Assembly: GCF_030813515.1 (NCBI RefSeq)
Contig: NZ_JAUSUK010000002.1
Coordinates: 1,116,001 to 1,180,000, forward strand
Direction: 5' to 3'
From: Rhodopseudomonas julia
GTDB taxonomy: Bacteria > Pseudomonadota > Alphaproteobacteria > Rhizobiales > Afifellaceae
Length of the DNA stretch: 64,000 bases
In this document: piece by piece, positions 1 to 8,609 of the stretch
Layout: the number at the start of each line of letters is the position of its first letter
How positions within the stretch are numbered: the first letter of the stretch is position 1
Position numbers and translations under genes: made by a program
The notes under the pieces: generated by a model
Told to the model about the DNA's origin: nothing
The model's input: only the letters and a program-made list of their open reading frames with translations
Databases searched by the model: none

Positions 1-2316
1 GCCCTGCATCGTTTCGGGCATATCACAATCGGCGTGCAGCCGGCGCGCGGCTACAACGTCGACCCCAAGACCTCCTATCATGACCCGGCGCTTGTGCCGC
101 CGCATGGCTATTTCGCCTTTTACGCCTTTCTGAGGCACTCATTCGCGGCCGATGCGCTCGTCCATATGGGCAAGCACGGCAACCAGGAATGGCTGCCGGG
201 CAAGGCGCTGGCGCTGTCACAGGATTGCTTCCCGGAAGCCACTCTCGGGCCTGTCCCGCTCATCTATCCCTTCATCGTCAACGACCCCGGCGAAGGGGCG
301 CAGGCGAAGCGGCGCGCAGCTGCAGTCGTCATCGACCATCTGATGCCGCCGATGACGCGTGCCGAAAGCCACGGTGCGGCGGCCGAGCTTGAATATCTGA
401 TCGACGAATATGCGGCCGCCGATCTCGTCGATCCGCGGCGCTCCAAGAACGTTGCCGAAGCGATCGTGGAGCGGGCAGAAAGCGGAGGTTTCCTGGCCGA
501 TCTCGGTATTACCTCGGGCAAAGAATCGCGCGAGGAAATCATCCTCAAGCTCGACGAGCAGATTTGCGACCTGAAAGAGCTTCAGATCCGCGACGGGCTG
601 CACATTCTCGGGCAGTCGCCATCCGGACGCCTGAGGACGGATACGCTTGCCGCGCTCGCACGTGTGCCGCGCGGCGGGCGCGAGGCGGGCGATGCCTCAC
701 TTTTGCGGGCTCTCGCCGATGATTTCGGCTTGCGCTTCGATCCGCTCGATTGCGTGCTGCATGAGCGCTGGGAAGGAAAGCGGCCAAAGCTCCTGGCGGA
801 TCTCACCAACGCCGCCTGGCGCACCAATGGCGACACGGTGGAGCGGCTGGAGATCTTTGCGGCTGCGCTCGTCGAGGCGCGGGTGCCGGAGATGCAAGAG
901 GATGGCGCCCGCTCGGAAGCGCAAGGCGCGCTTCCAGATGTTCCTGGTCCGAAAACAATGGCCGTCCTGACTCAGTTGAGTGACGCGATCGCGCCGACGC
1001 TCGACGGGTCCGGCAGGGCTGAGATCGCGGCAACGCTCGCGGCCCTGTCGGGGCGTTTCGTGGCACCCGGCCCATCCGGTGCGCCAACGCGCGGACGCGC
1101 CGATTGCCTGCCGACAGGTCGCAATTTCTATTCCGTCGATGTCCGGGGCGTGCCGTCGCGTGCCGCCTTCGATCTCGGCTGGCGTTCGGCGCAGCTTCTG
1201 GCGGAGCGCTATTTCTCCGACGAAGGCGAATGGCCGACGGCCATGGCGCTGACCGTCTGGGGCACGTCGAACATGCGCACGGGCGGTGACGACATCGCCC
1301 AAGCACTGGCCCTTCTTGGAACACGGCCCGTATGGGAGCAGGCCTCGGGGCGTGTGACGGGTATCGATGTCGTGCCGCTCTCGGAGCTCGGTCGCCCGCG
1401 CATCGATGTGACGCTGCGGATTTCCGGCCTCTTCCGCGACGCCTTTCCACATCAGATCGATCTCTTCCATCAGGCGGTGCTTGCCGTCTCTGAGCGCGAG
1501 GAACCGGAGGACGCCAATCCGATCGCTGCACGTATCCGCCAGGACAGCGCCCGGTTGGGTGAGGCGGGGATGGCGGAGGACGATGCGCGCCGCGCCGCCT
1601 CCTTCCGCGTCTTCGGTTCCAAGCCCGGGGCCTATGGTGCCGGCCTGCAGGCCTTGATCGATGAAGGCATCTGGCAGGAGCGGGGCGATCTCGCCACAGC
1701 CTTTCTGGAATGGTCGTCCTATGCCTATGGCGGCGGTTCGGAGGGCGAAGGTGGCGAGCGCACACGGAAGCTCTTTGAGCGACGGCTCAAGACGACCGAT
1801 GCCATCGTGCAAAACCAGGACAATCGCGAGCACGATCTTCTCGATTCCGACGATTATTATCAGTTCGAGGGAGGGCTCTCGTCCGCCGTCGAAACGCTGA
1901 AAGGGGCGGCGCCGCGGGCCTATCACAACGATCATTCGCGTCCGGAGCGGCCGGTGATCCGTGGCCTCGACGAAGAACTCGCACGCGTCGTGCGCGGGCG
2001 TGCCGCCAATCCGAAATGGATCGAGGGGGTTATGCGCCACGGCTACAAGGGCGCCTTCGAGATCGCGGCGACCGTCGATTATCTCTTCGCATTCGCGGCA
2101 ACGACGCCCGCGGTCAAACACCACCATTTCGACCAGCTCTATGCCGCGTACCTCGAAGACGAGGATGTGCGTGCGTTTCTGGCCGACAACAATGCGCCGG
2201 CCTTGAAAGAGATCGCGGCGCGATTCAACGAAGCGATCGAGCGCGGCCTGTGGGCGCCGCGGCGCAACTCGGTCCACAATGAACTACACGAGCTCGCGAA
2301 CGGAGGAAGTTTATGA
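1..2316 (+). CDS. cobN: Cobaltochelatase subunit CobN, C-terminal part (cut by window start)
   Basis: This is the large subunit of the ATP-dependent aerobic cobaltochelatase, which inserts cobalt into hydrogenobyrinic acid a,c-diamide together with CobS and CobT in the cytosol. The reading frame is open from base 1, so the start lies upstream; about 771 C-terminal residues are visible, while full CobN is usually about 1,250-1,300. Family signatures are the runs HMGKHGNQEWLPGKALALS near the left edge and DVRGVPSRAAFDLGW in the middle, followed by the TVWGTSNMRTGGDD region. The stop overlaps the cobO start by 4 bp (ATGA), which indicates translational coupling. The family is certain; only the missing N-terminus limits the call. 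Confidence 0.96.
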   Translation, partial: ALHRFGHITIGVQPARGYNVDPKTSYHDPALVPPHGYFAFYAFLRHSFAADALVHMGKHGNQEWLPGKALALSQDCFPEATLGPVPLIYPFIVNDPGEGAQAKRRAAAVVIDHLMPPMTRAESHGAAAELEYLIDEYAAADLVDPRRSKNVAEAIVERAESGGFLADLGITSGKESREEIILKLDEQICDLKELQIRDGLHILGQSPSGRLRTDTLAALARVPRGGREAGDASLLRALADDFGLRFDPLDCVLHERWEGKRPKLLADLTNAAWRTNGDTVERLEIFAAALVEARVPEMQEDGARSEAQGALPDVPGPKTMAVLTQLSDAIAPTLDGSGRAEIAATLAALSGRFVAPGPSGAPTRGRADCLPTGRNFYSVDVRGVPSRAAFDLGWRSAQLLAERYFSDEGEWPTAMALTVWGTSNMRTGGDDIAQALALLGTRPVWEQASGRVTGIDVVPLSELGRPRIDVTLRISGLFRDAFPHQIDLFHQAVLAVSEREEPEDANPIAARIRQDSARLGEAGMAEDDARRAASFRVFGSKPGAYGAGLQALIDEGIWQERGDLATAFLEWSSYAYGGGSEGEGGERTRKLFERRLKTTDAIVQNQDNREHDLLDSDDYYQFEGGLSSAVETLKGAAPRAYHNDHSRPERPVIRGLDEELARVVRGRAANPKWIEGVMRHGYKGAFEIAATVDYLFAFAATTPAVKHHHFDQLYAAYLEDEDVRAFLADNNAPALKEIAARFNEAIERGLWAPRRNSVHNELHELANGGSL

Positions 2317-2936
2317 GCAAGGCAGAGCTGAGCGAGGACGAGCTCAACCAGAAGCACGCCGAAAAGATGCGCCGAAAGAAAGAGGCGCGCGACAAAATCA
2401 TCGCCACGAAGACGATCGAGAAGGGGCTTCTCGTCGTGCATACGGGCAAGGGCAAGGGCAAGACGACGGCGGGCTTCGGTCTCGTTTTCCGCGCGCTCGG
2501 CAACGGCATGAAAGTCGGCATCGCTCAGTTCGTGAAGGGCAAGCGCGACACCGGCGAACGCCATGCCCTGGAGAAGTTCTCCGATCAGATCACTGTCGTC
2601 TCGACGGGCGAGGGCTTCACGTGGGAAACGCAGGATCGCGAGCATGACATTGCCGCTGCGCGCGAGGTCTGGGAAAAGGCCAAGGCGATGATCGAAGATG
2701 GAGAACACGATCTCGTTCTCCTCGACGAGCTCAACATCGTTCTGCGCTACGACTATCTGCCGCTCGAGGAAGTGCTCGGGGTGATCGAGGCGCGTCCGAC
2801 GATGAAGCATGTCGTCGTGACCGGCCGCAACGCCAAGGACGAGCTCATCGAGGCCGCCGACCTCGTCACCGAGATGACGCAGGTGAAGCATCCGTTCCGG
2901 TCCGGCGTGAAGGCGCAGATCGGAATCGAATTCTAG
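2313..2936 (+). CDS. cobO: Cob(I)yrinic acid a,c-diamide adenosyltransferase
   Basis: CobO (CobA/BtuR type) transfers the 5'-deoxyadenosyl group of ATP to reduced corrinoid in cobalamin synthesis. The 207-residue length is normal. The P-loop-like [12 protein letters not shown] lies at residues 45-56 and [16 protein letters not shown] is the Walker B region. The N-terminal 35 residues are lysine- and glutamate-rich, as is usual for this family. The ATG overlaps the cobN stop by 4 bp, and the ribosome site GGAGG is inside the cobN end. The 28-bp gap to cobQ suggests one transcript cobN-cobO-cobQ. Confidence 0.97.
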   Translation: MSKAELSEDELNQKHAEKMRRKKEARDKIIATKTIEKGLLVVHTGKGKGKTTAGFGLVFRALGNGMKVGIAQFVKGKRDTGERHALEKFSDQITVVSTGEGFTWETQDREHDIAAAREVWEKAKAMIEDGEHDLVLLDELNIVLRYDYLPLEEVLGVIEARPTMKHVVVTGRNAKDELIEAADLVTEMTQVKHPFRSGVKAQIGIEF

Positions 2937-2964
2937 GTTCTCTCGCCAACCCTTCGGAGTTACC

Positions 2965-4461
2965 GTGTCTCGTACACCCGCCATTATGATCCAGGGCACC
3001 GGCTCGCATGTCGGCAAGTCGCTTCTGGTTGCCGGTATTTGCCGGGCTTTCAGCAATCGGGGTCTCAAGGTGAGACCCTTCAAGCCGCAGAACATGTCGA
3101 ACAATGCCGGCGTGACGGCGGATGGCGGCGAGATCGGACGGGCCCAGATGACGCAGGCGCTGGCCGCCCGCGTGCCGCCATCCGTGCACATGAACCCGGT
3201 TCTGCTGAAGCCCGAAAGCGATATCGGCGCCCAGGTGATCGTGCAGGGACAGCGCGTAGCGACGCTGAAGGCGCGCGATTACACGGTGCGCAAGCCCGAG
3301 TTCCTCGGCGCCGTAATGGACAGCTTCAATCGGCAGCTCGATGCTGCTGATATCGTTGTCGTCGAAGGGGCGGGCTCCCCGGCGGAGGTCAATTTGCGTG
3401 AGGGCGACATCGCCAATATGGGCTTTGCGTTGGCAGCCGACGTGCCGGTTATTCTCGCTGGAGATATCGAGCGCGGCGGCGTGATCGCGAGCCTCGTCGG
3501 CACGCATGCAATTCTTGATGCGGCCGATCGCTCTCTCATAAAAGCTTTTATTGTCAATCGCTTTCGTGGCGATGTTACGCTTTTTGACGAAGGTATGCGG
3601 ATCATCGAAGGGCGTACCGGTTGGGCTGGGCTCGGGGTCGTGCCGCATTTTCCGGGCGCTGCGAAGCTCCCGGCAGAGGATGTGCTCGGGCTCGAAGAGC
3701 CAGCGGAGACACCGAAAAAGGGTGCTGCCACGGTGAAAGTGGTGGTGCCGCGTCTCGGCCGGATTGCCAATTTCGATGACCTCGACCCGTTGCGGCAGGA
3801 GCCTGCCGTCGAACTCGTCATTCTTGAGCCGGGCGAGGCTCTGCCGGGCGACACGGATCTCGTGCTTCTTCCGGGCTCGAAGTCCACCATCGCGGATCTG
3901 GCGGTGCTGCGCGAGGCCGGCTGGGATATCGACATCGCGGCGCATGTGCGCCGTGGCGGTCACGTTCTCGGGATCTGCGGAGGGTTTCAGATGCTCGGCC
4001 GTCTCATCGCAGACAAGGACGGCATCGAAGGCTCTCCTCAGAATGTGCGTGGCCTCGGACTTCTCGACGTCACCACGAACCTCACCGCCGACAAGACGAC
4101 GGTGCCGGTGCGAGGTGTGCACATGGCCTCGGGGGCCGAATTTTCAGGCTACGAGATCCATGTCGGCGAGACCGTGGGGCCCGGCCGCTCCGAACCTTTC
4201 GCCAAGCTCGAAGGGCGCCCGGATGGAGCCGTTGCCTATGACGGGCGCGTCATGGGCACCTATGCGCACGGCCTCTTCGGCTCCGACGCTTTCAGAGGGG
4301 CGTTCCTCGCCAATCTCGGTGCGACAAGCAGTGCGCGCTATGACGAGGGCGTCGAAGAGGTCCTCGACGCCCTGGCGCAGCATCTCGAAGAGCATCTGTC
4401 GCTCGACCAGATTTTTGAGATCGGCGCCTCTCGCGATTCGCACGAGCGCAAGAGCGCCTGA
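2965..4461 (+). CDS. cobQ: Cobyric acid synthase
   Basis: CobQ (CbiP) amidates adenosylcobyrinic acid a,c-diamide at positions b, d, e and g, using glutamine and ATP. The N-terminal synthetase domain begins with the nucleotide-binding [11 protein letters not shown] (residues 10-20) and has [10 protein letters not shown]. The C-terminal glutamine amidotransferase domain carries the nucleophile cysteine in [10 protein letters not shown] (about residue 340) and the histidine in YAHGLF (about residue 434). The length of 498 residues is normal. GTG is taken as the start because the conserved [12 protein letters not shown] follows it and a GGAG lies 6 bases upstream. The gene converges on the broken gene to the right with only 2 bp between the stop codons. 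Confidence 0.97.
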   Translation: MSRTPAIMIQGTGSHVGKSLLVAGICRAFSNRGLKVRPFKPQNMSNNAGVTADGGEIGRAQMTQALAARVPPSVHMNPVLLKPESDIGAQVIVQGQRVATLKARDYTVRKPEFLGAVMDSFNRQLDAADIVVVEGAGSPAEVNLREGDIANMGFALAADVPVILAGDIERGGVIASLVGTHAILDAADRSLIKAFIVNRFRGDVTLFDEGMRIIEGRTGWAGLGVVPHFPGAAKLPAEDVLGLEEPAETPKKGAATVKVVVPRLGRIANFDDLDPLRQEPAVELVILEPGEALPGDTDLVLLPGSKSTIADLAVLREAGWDIDIAAHVRRGGHVLGICGGFQMLGRLIADKDGIEGSPQNVRGLGLLDVTTNLTADKTTVPVRGVHMASGAEFSGYEIHVGETVGPGRSEPFAKLEGRPDGAVAYDGRVMGTYAHGLFGSDAFRGAFLANLGATSSARYDEGVEEVLDALAQHLEEHLSLDQIFEIGASRDSHERKSA

Positions 4462-4463
4462 GA

Positions 4464-5322
4464 TTATTCGGTGGCGGCCTGCTTTTTCGGCAGGTCGATG
4501 CGGGTCGCCGTGACCCGGCGTTCATCGCGAACAATCCCGTAGATGACGCCGGGCTCGGAACGGTCCCAGGCGATGCCCTGGCCGGCGATTTCCGCCGGGG
4601 CCGTGGCCACCCAGCGCATGACGGAGCCGAATTCGGGAAATTCCATCTTATAAATTTCGGCCGGATCGTGACCGGACAGCCAGAGATTGCCGTCGGGAGC
4701 GAACGAGCCACCCGAATTGCTCATGTCGTCGAATTTTTCCAGCAGCGCGTCGGGCAGGACCCAGGCTTCGGCGACGCGCCAATCGTCATCGAAACGCACG
4801 AGCTGGGTGGCGTATTTGTTGCCATAGGCCTGCTGGCTGCGCTCGAAGACACGATTGTAATTCGCAAAGGCCCCATACCAGACGCCGTCCTTGCGATCGA
4901 GCCAGGTGAGCGAGCCCCGATCGATCCCGAGGCTGTGGCTTTCCAGATGGTCGAGCGTTGCGGCGTCGAAGATCTCGACCGAACTCGTCATCGGCCATTC
5001 CGGATAATTGGAATGGGCGACATAGATCTTGCCGTCAACGACGGTGGCACTGTCGAAATGCTTCACGGCGCCGCCCTTGGCGCGGGCGAAGATTGCGACG
5101 CGCTCGCCCGTCTCCTTGGCGTATTTGGCGATGGTGCGATTATCGACCGCGTAAAAAAATGCCTCGTCGACCCCGACGGCCTGATTGGCCTCCGGCACGT
5201 TGTAAGAGCGAATGGTTTCGCTCTTACAACGTGCCGGTGGGTTCTTTGATGCCTTCTTGCGCCAGGGCGGAGGTGGCGAGAATGAGGAGGGCAGTGAGGG
5301 AGCAACACGCGATTCGAAACAT
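4464..5322 (-). pseudogene. Secreted beta-propeller-like protein, frameshifted
   Basis: The gene appears split. From ATG at 5322 (AGGAGA 8 bases upstream) the frame encodes a signal peptide, MFRIACCSLTALLILATSALA, then QEGIKEPTGTL and a TAA at 5226-5224. The rest is open in the +1 frame down to 4464 and encodes a protein rich in propeller-like stretches (AVDNRTIAKY, HSNYPEWPMTSSVEI, TWLDRKDGVWYGAFANYN). That frame reads SETIRSYNVPEANQAVGVDE across the junction, so skipping one base near 5229 would restore about 285 residues. The break coincides with a perfect inverted repeat. It resembles a secreted propeller family of unknown function that I recall from Hyphomicrobiales; no enzyme activity is claimed. 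A sequencing error at the hairpin is the main alternative. Confidence 0.75.
5192..5237. repeat. Perfect 21-bp inverted repeat with 4-base loop
   Basis: The arm at 5192-5212 (starting CCGGCACGTTG) is exactly the reverse complement of 5217-5237, with loop TGGT at 5213-5216. It lies inside the coding region of the broken propeller gene, at the frameshift. One arm encodes the SYNVPE stretch; the other carries the TAA that ends the signal-peptide frame. There is no T-run, so it is not a usual terminator. A fold-back templated mutation would produce this pattern. Confidence 0.95.
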
Positions 5323-5423
5323 GAGCGTCTCCTGAGAGATGGAACGCTCCGTCATTGCGATTTTGCGTGTCGCCCGTGCTTCACTCCTGTGACGCTTCGG
5401 CGAGGGCGCGTGGTCGCGCCCGT

Positions 5424-6389
5424 TTACCCCCAGATCAGAAGCGCGCCGACGGCCACGAGTGCCAGACCGAGCAGCCATGTCGCGTCGGCGAGCCTCAGCC
5501 CGCGGCGGAGATCCTTGAGCGTCACCTCGCGGCGACCTTCGGCATTCAACCAAACGCCCTCGACCGCTTCGCTTCCATATCGCCGTGGTCCTCCGAAGGC
5601 GAGGCCCAGCGCACCGGCGAGCGCAGCCTCCGGCCAGCCGGCGTTCGGGGAGCGATGGAGCGGTGCGTCGCGCCGTGCTGCTTTCAAGGCTTTTCCCGGG
5701 GAGGCTTCGGCAAAAATTGCGGCCGCCGCGATGAGGAGAGCAGAGAGGCGAGCGGGCACATAATTCGCCAGATCGTCGAGGCGCGCCGCGGCATAGCCGA
5801 AATCCTGATAGCGCTCGTTCTTATGTCCGATCATGGAATCGGCGGTGTTGAGCGCTTTGTAGGCGAGGAGGCCGGGAAGCCCGCCGATAAGGTACCAGAA
5901 GGCAGGTGCCACCAGCCCATCGGAGAAATTCTCTGCGAGCGATTCGAGTGCTGCGCGGTTGACGCCCGCTTCGTCGAGCTGCGTGACGTCGCGGCCGACG
6001 ATCCAGGACAAGGCTTTCCGTGCCGGGCCGATGCCGCCCTCTGCCATGGCGTCGCCGACGGCCTGAACATGCTCCAAAAGGCTTTTCTGAGCGAGGAAGA
6101 CGGAAACGATCAGCGCCTCGACGATCAGGGAGAGGGGAAGTGCTGTCGCGATTCGTTGCAGGACGACACCCGCGAAGACCGCTAGCCCAATCAGCACGGC
6201 GATGGCCAGCATGCCCCGCTTGCGGCGCTCCTCGCCGGTTTTTCGTTCATCGTTGAGGCCTTGATCCAGACCCTCGATCAAGCGTCCGATCCAGGCGACC
6301 GGATGGCCGATCTTCTTCCACAATTCGTCCGGATCGCCGACGAGCCGGTCGATCAGAAGGCCGAGGGCGAGAACGGCAAGACGGCTCAT
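5424..6389 (-). CDS. cobD: Adenosylcobinamide-phosphate synthase
   Basis: CobD (CbiB in enteric naming) is an inner-membrane protein that attaches the aminopropanol arm to adenosylcobyric acid. The 321-residue protein opens with the family signature LIDRLVGDPDELWKKIGHPVAWIGRLI (residues 12 on, usually RYPTH..HPV or similar) and has hydrophobic spans around residues 60-80, 145-165, 200-220 and at the C-terminus. The ENFSDGLVAPAFWYLIGGLPG stretch is diagnostic. Its ATG overlaps the stop of cobC by 4 bp, so the two are translated as a pair. A 7-bp GC stem (5404-5421) follows the stop but lacks a T-run. Confidence 0.95.
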   Translation of the reverse strand: MSRLAVLALGLLIDRLVGDPDELWKKIGHPVAWIGRLIEGLDQGLNDERKTGEERRKRGMLAIAVLIGLAVFAGVVLQRIATALPLSLIVEALIVSVFLAQKSLLEHVQAVGDAMAEGGIGPARKALSWIVGRDVTQLDEAGVNRAALESLAENFSDGLVAPAFWYLIGGLPGLLAYKALNTADSMIGHKNERYQDFGYAAARLDDLANYVPARLSALLIAAAAIFAEASPGKALKAARRDAPLHRSPNAGWPEAALAGALGLAFGGPRRYGSEAVEGVWLNAEGRREVTLKDLRRGLRLADATWLLGLALVAVGALLIWG

Positions 6390-7375
6390 GACGGCAAAAT
6401 CTCTTTTAAAGCGACCTCAAGCCGACGAAACTCGCTCTCGTCGCCTGGAAGCCCGAGGCGGAGCGAGCCCGGTCGGTCGGTGAAGATGCGGGTCCAAATG
6501 CCGTGCGCAGCAAGGCCTCGGTGCATCTCGGCCGCACGGTCGTCGCGGATCAAGGCCAGCAGCGGCGACTGGCTTTCGAACTGCAGAGCATGGGCCGCGA
6601 GGAGTGCCCGGAGTTCGTGTGCCTGCGTGTCGAGCCTGAGGCGTGTCTTTTCCTGCCATTCCCGGTCGGCGAGCGCATGACGACCGATGGTGATCGCCAG
6701 CTGCGAGACCGGCCAGTCTCCGAGGCGCTCACGCAGCGGTGCGATTGTTGGCGGATGAGCGATGATGAAGCCGAGGCGCAGCCCGGGCAGACCATAGAAT
6801 TTGCCGAAAGAACGCAGCACGACGAGATTTTGCATCCGGCTCATGAGCGGGACCACCGAAGCCCGCTCGCTCAGCGCGTCCTCATAAGCCTCGTCCACCA
6901 CGACGAGATCAGCGTCCTGCCGGCTCTCTGCGAGCGAGAGAATCGTCTCCGGCGATAGAATTCGGCCGTCGGGATTGTTGGGATTGACCAGGATGACGCT
7001 GGATCGCGCAGGGATCTCGCTCGGTCCGCGGAGGACGGGGATCTCGTCGTCGAAAGCCGTGCGATAGGACGCGTACGATGTGTCGAGAAGAACCGCCTTC
7101 CTCACGAGAGAGGGGAGTTGGCGGATCACCGGCTCGATGCCGGCAACGGGCAAGATCTCCGTCTCGTCCGGCACCCGGTAGGCGGCTCTTGCTGCGGTGG
7201 TGAGAGATTCCAGGTCACCCCGGGAAGGCAGCCGCTCGAGGGCGACATCGTCAAATTCGACACGTTGCCGCCACGGCCATGCGTGGGGATTGATACCCGT
7301 CGACAGATCGAGCCAGTCATCGCGCAAAATGCCGTAAAGTGCCGCTGCCGCCGCCGGGTCGCCGCCGTGATACAT
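6386..7375 (-). CDS. cobC: L-threonine-O-3-phosphate decarboxylase (aminotransferase fold)
   Basis: CobC is a PLP enzyme of aminotransferase class I/II that makes (R)-1-amino-2-propanol phosphate for the cobalamin lower-loop linker. The 329 residues begin YHGGDPAAAAALYG and DWLDLSTGINPHAWPW, both typical. The PLP lysine lies in RSFGKFYGLPGLRLGF (about residue 193), NPNNPDGRIL is the substrate and cofactor loop, and VVDEAYED holds the PLP aspartate. It is the first gene of the cobC-cobD minus-strand pair. I found no B12-box riboswitch in the 160 bp between it and tRNA-Cys. Confidence 0.95.
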   Translation of the reverse strand: MYHGGDPAAAAALYGILRDDWLDLSTGINPHAWPWRQRVEFDDVALERLPSRGDLESLTTAARAAYRVPDETEILPVAGIEPVIRQLPSLVRKAVLLDTSYASYRTAFDDEIPVLRGPSEIPARSSVILVNPNNPDGRILSPETILSLAESRQDADLVVVDEAYEDALSERASVVPLMSRMQNLVVLRSFGKFYGLPGLRLGFIIAHPPTIAPLRERLGDWPVSQLAITIGRHALADREWQEKTRLRLDTQAHELRALLAAHALQFESQSPLLALIRDDRAAEMHRGLAAHGIWTRIFTDRPGSLRLGLPGDESEFRRLEVALKEILPS

Positions 7376-7535
7376 TTCGTTTCCCTTTGCCCGCGGGCCT
7401 CATAGCGCAAACAAAGGTCCTGCGACGAGAGCCGCGCTCCCCAAAAAGCGGGATGCAGCCCTTCGCAGCATCTTTTTGCCGCGGGGGCTGCTTGTGCTTG
7501 TCGGACCGGCAAAGCTTTGCTACGGGAGCGCCTCT

Positions 7536-7609
7536 GGCCTCGTGGCGGAGTGGTGACGCAGCGGACTGCAAATCCGTATACCCCGGTTCGATTCCGGGCG
7601 AGGCCTCCA
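7536..7609 (+). tRNA. tRNA-Cys (GCA)
   Basis: The acceptor stem GGCCTCG (7536-7542) pairs with CGAGGCC (7599-7605), followed by discriminator T and encoded CCA (7607-7609). The anticodon loop ACTGCAAAT gives GCA, and the T arm is CCCGGTTCGATTCCGGG. Discriminator U73 is a cysteine identity base. Confidence 0.97.
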
Positions 7610-7803
7610 GAGCCCTCCCATCCTCGCAGAGATGCCTCAAGCCTCCGACGACGAGTTTACAGCCTCTCGTTGAGATGCCGTAGACGGTCTCGAGCTACGA
7701 TTTGCAGCTCTTTCTGCGGGCTTCGCCATGTTTGCAGGCGACCTTGCTTGTCGCACCGCTCGGCCCCCGCTAGGAAAGACGACGCAACGGTCAGGAACGA
7801 GCC

Positions 7804-8460
7804 ATGACAGACAATGAAATCCTGCGTCAGCGGATGGTCGACAACCAGATCCGTACCCGGGACGTCACCGATCGTGAACTCATTCAGGCGTTTCTGAATG
7901 TGCCCCGCGAGCGTTTCGTGTCCGGCGTGCAGCAACCCTTTGCCTATTCCGACCTGGACCTGCCGCTCGAATCGCCAGGACGCGTGCTTCTCAATCCAGC
8001 GCTTATGGGCCGAATCATTCAGGCGATGGAAATCACGCCCAAAGAGGTGGTCCTCGATCTCGGCTGCGGACGCGGTTATGCCTCGGCGCTCATGGCGCGT
8101 CTTGCCGAAGCGGTCGTCGCCGTCGAGCCGGACGAGGAGCTTCGTCACGCTGCGGAGGCCAATATGGTCTCTTTGAAAATCGATAATGTCGCGATCGTCG
8201 AGGGATCACTCACCGAGGGCTATCCTTCCGAGGGGCCTTACGATGCGATTCTCATCGCAGGGGGAATCGAGGTGATTCCACCGGCTATTTTCGAGCAATT
8301 GAGCGAGTATGGCCGTCTTGCTGCGATCGAGATGAACAGCGAGGCGGGGCGCGTGATGCTCTATTCGCGGGTTGGCACCAATGTCAGCGGCAGGCCGGTC
8401 CTCGATGCGAGTGCGCCAATCATTCCGGGCTTTGAACGCAAGCGCGAATTCGTTTTTTAA
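7804..8460 (+). CDS. Divergent protein-L-isoaspartate O-methyltransferase family protein
   Basis: This is a SAM-dependent methyltransferase of the PCMT family (218 residues). The opening MTDNEILRQRMVDNQIRTRDVTD and the SAM motif VLDLGCGRGYAS (about residue 81) place it there. It lacks the GQTIS active-site segment that the second PCMT homologue of this window (31504-32175) has; at that position it reads ESPGRVLLNPALM. Repair of isoaspartate is therefore doubtful and its substrate is unknown. This paralogue commonly precedes tolC in alphaproteobacteria, as here. The 150-bp gap to tolC has no clear terminator. Confidence 0.88.
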   Translation: MTDNEILRQRMVDNQIRTRDVTDRELIQAFLNVPRERFVSGVQQPFAYSDLDLPLESPGRVLLNPALMGRIIQAMEITPKEVVLDLGCGRGYASALMARLAEAVVAVEPDEELRHAAEANMVSLKIDNVAIVEGSLTEGYPSEGPYDAILIAGGIEVIPPAIFEQLSEYGRLAAIEMNSEAGRVMLYSRVGTNVSGRPVLDASAPIIPGFERKREFVF

Positions 8461-8609
8461 GGCCTTTGATGCCCGATTGCCGGGTGTTGCAGAAGGGCCG
8501 CAGGCGAAAATAGAAATGCCGGAGGTCGTAGCAAAAGCGACGAGTTTCGTGCATCTGATGTTAAAACCCATATGACCGCGAGCGGCGGTCGCAGCTTCCG
8601 GTAGACGTC

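Noticed and set aside
697-2277. Long open frame antisense to cobN (526 residues)
   Set aside because: It is a GC-rich antisense shadow: no domain, no ribosome site, and it lies fully inside a certain gene. The same applies to long antisense frames at 11199-13316, 14206-16014, 45419-46843 and 50952-52730.
4668-5249. Plus-strand frame over the broken propeller gene
   Set aside because: The minus strand carries the conserved-looking protein and a signal peptide; the plus frame has no family features.
7376-7535. Cobalamin riboswitch before cobC
   Set aside because: I looked for a B12 box and its flanking stems on the minus strand and found none.
7317-7640. Minus-strand frame with SPGIEPGYTDLQSAA
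   Set aside because: This peptide is the well-known false translation of a tRNA-Cys gene read backwards; the DNA is the tRNA at 7536-7609.
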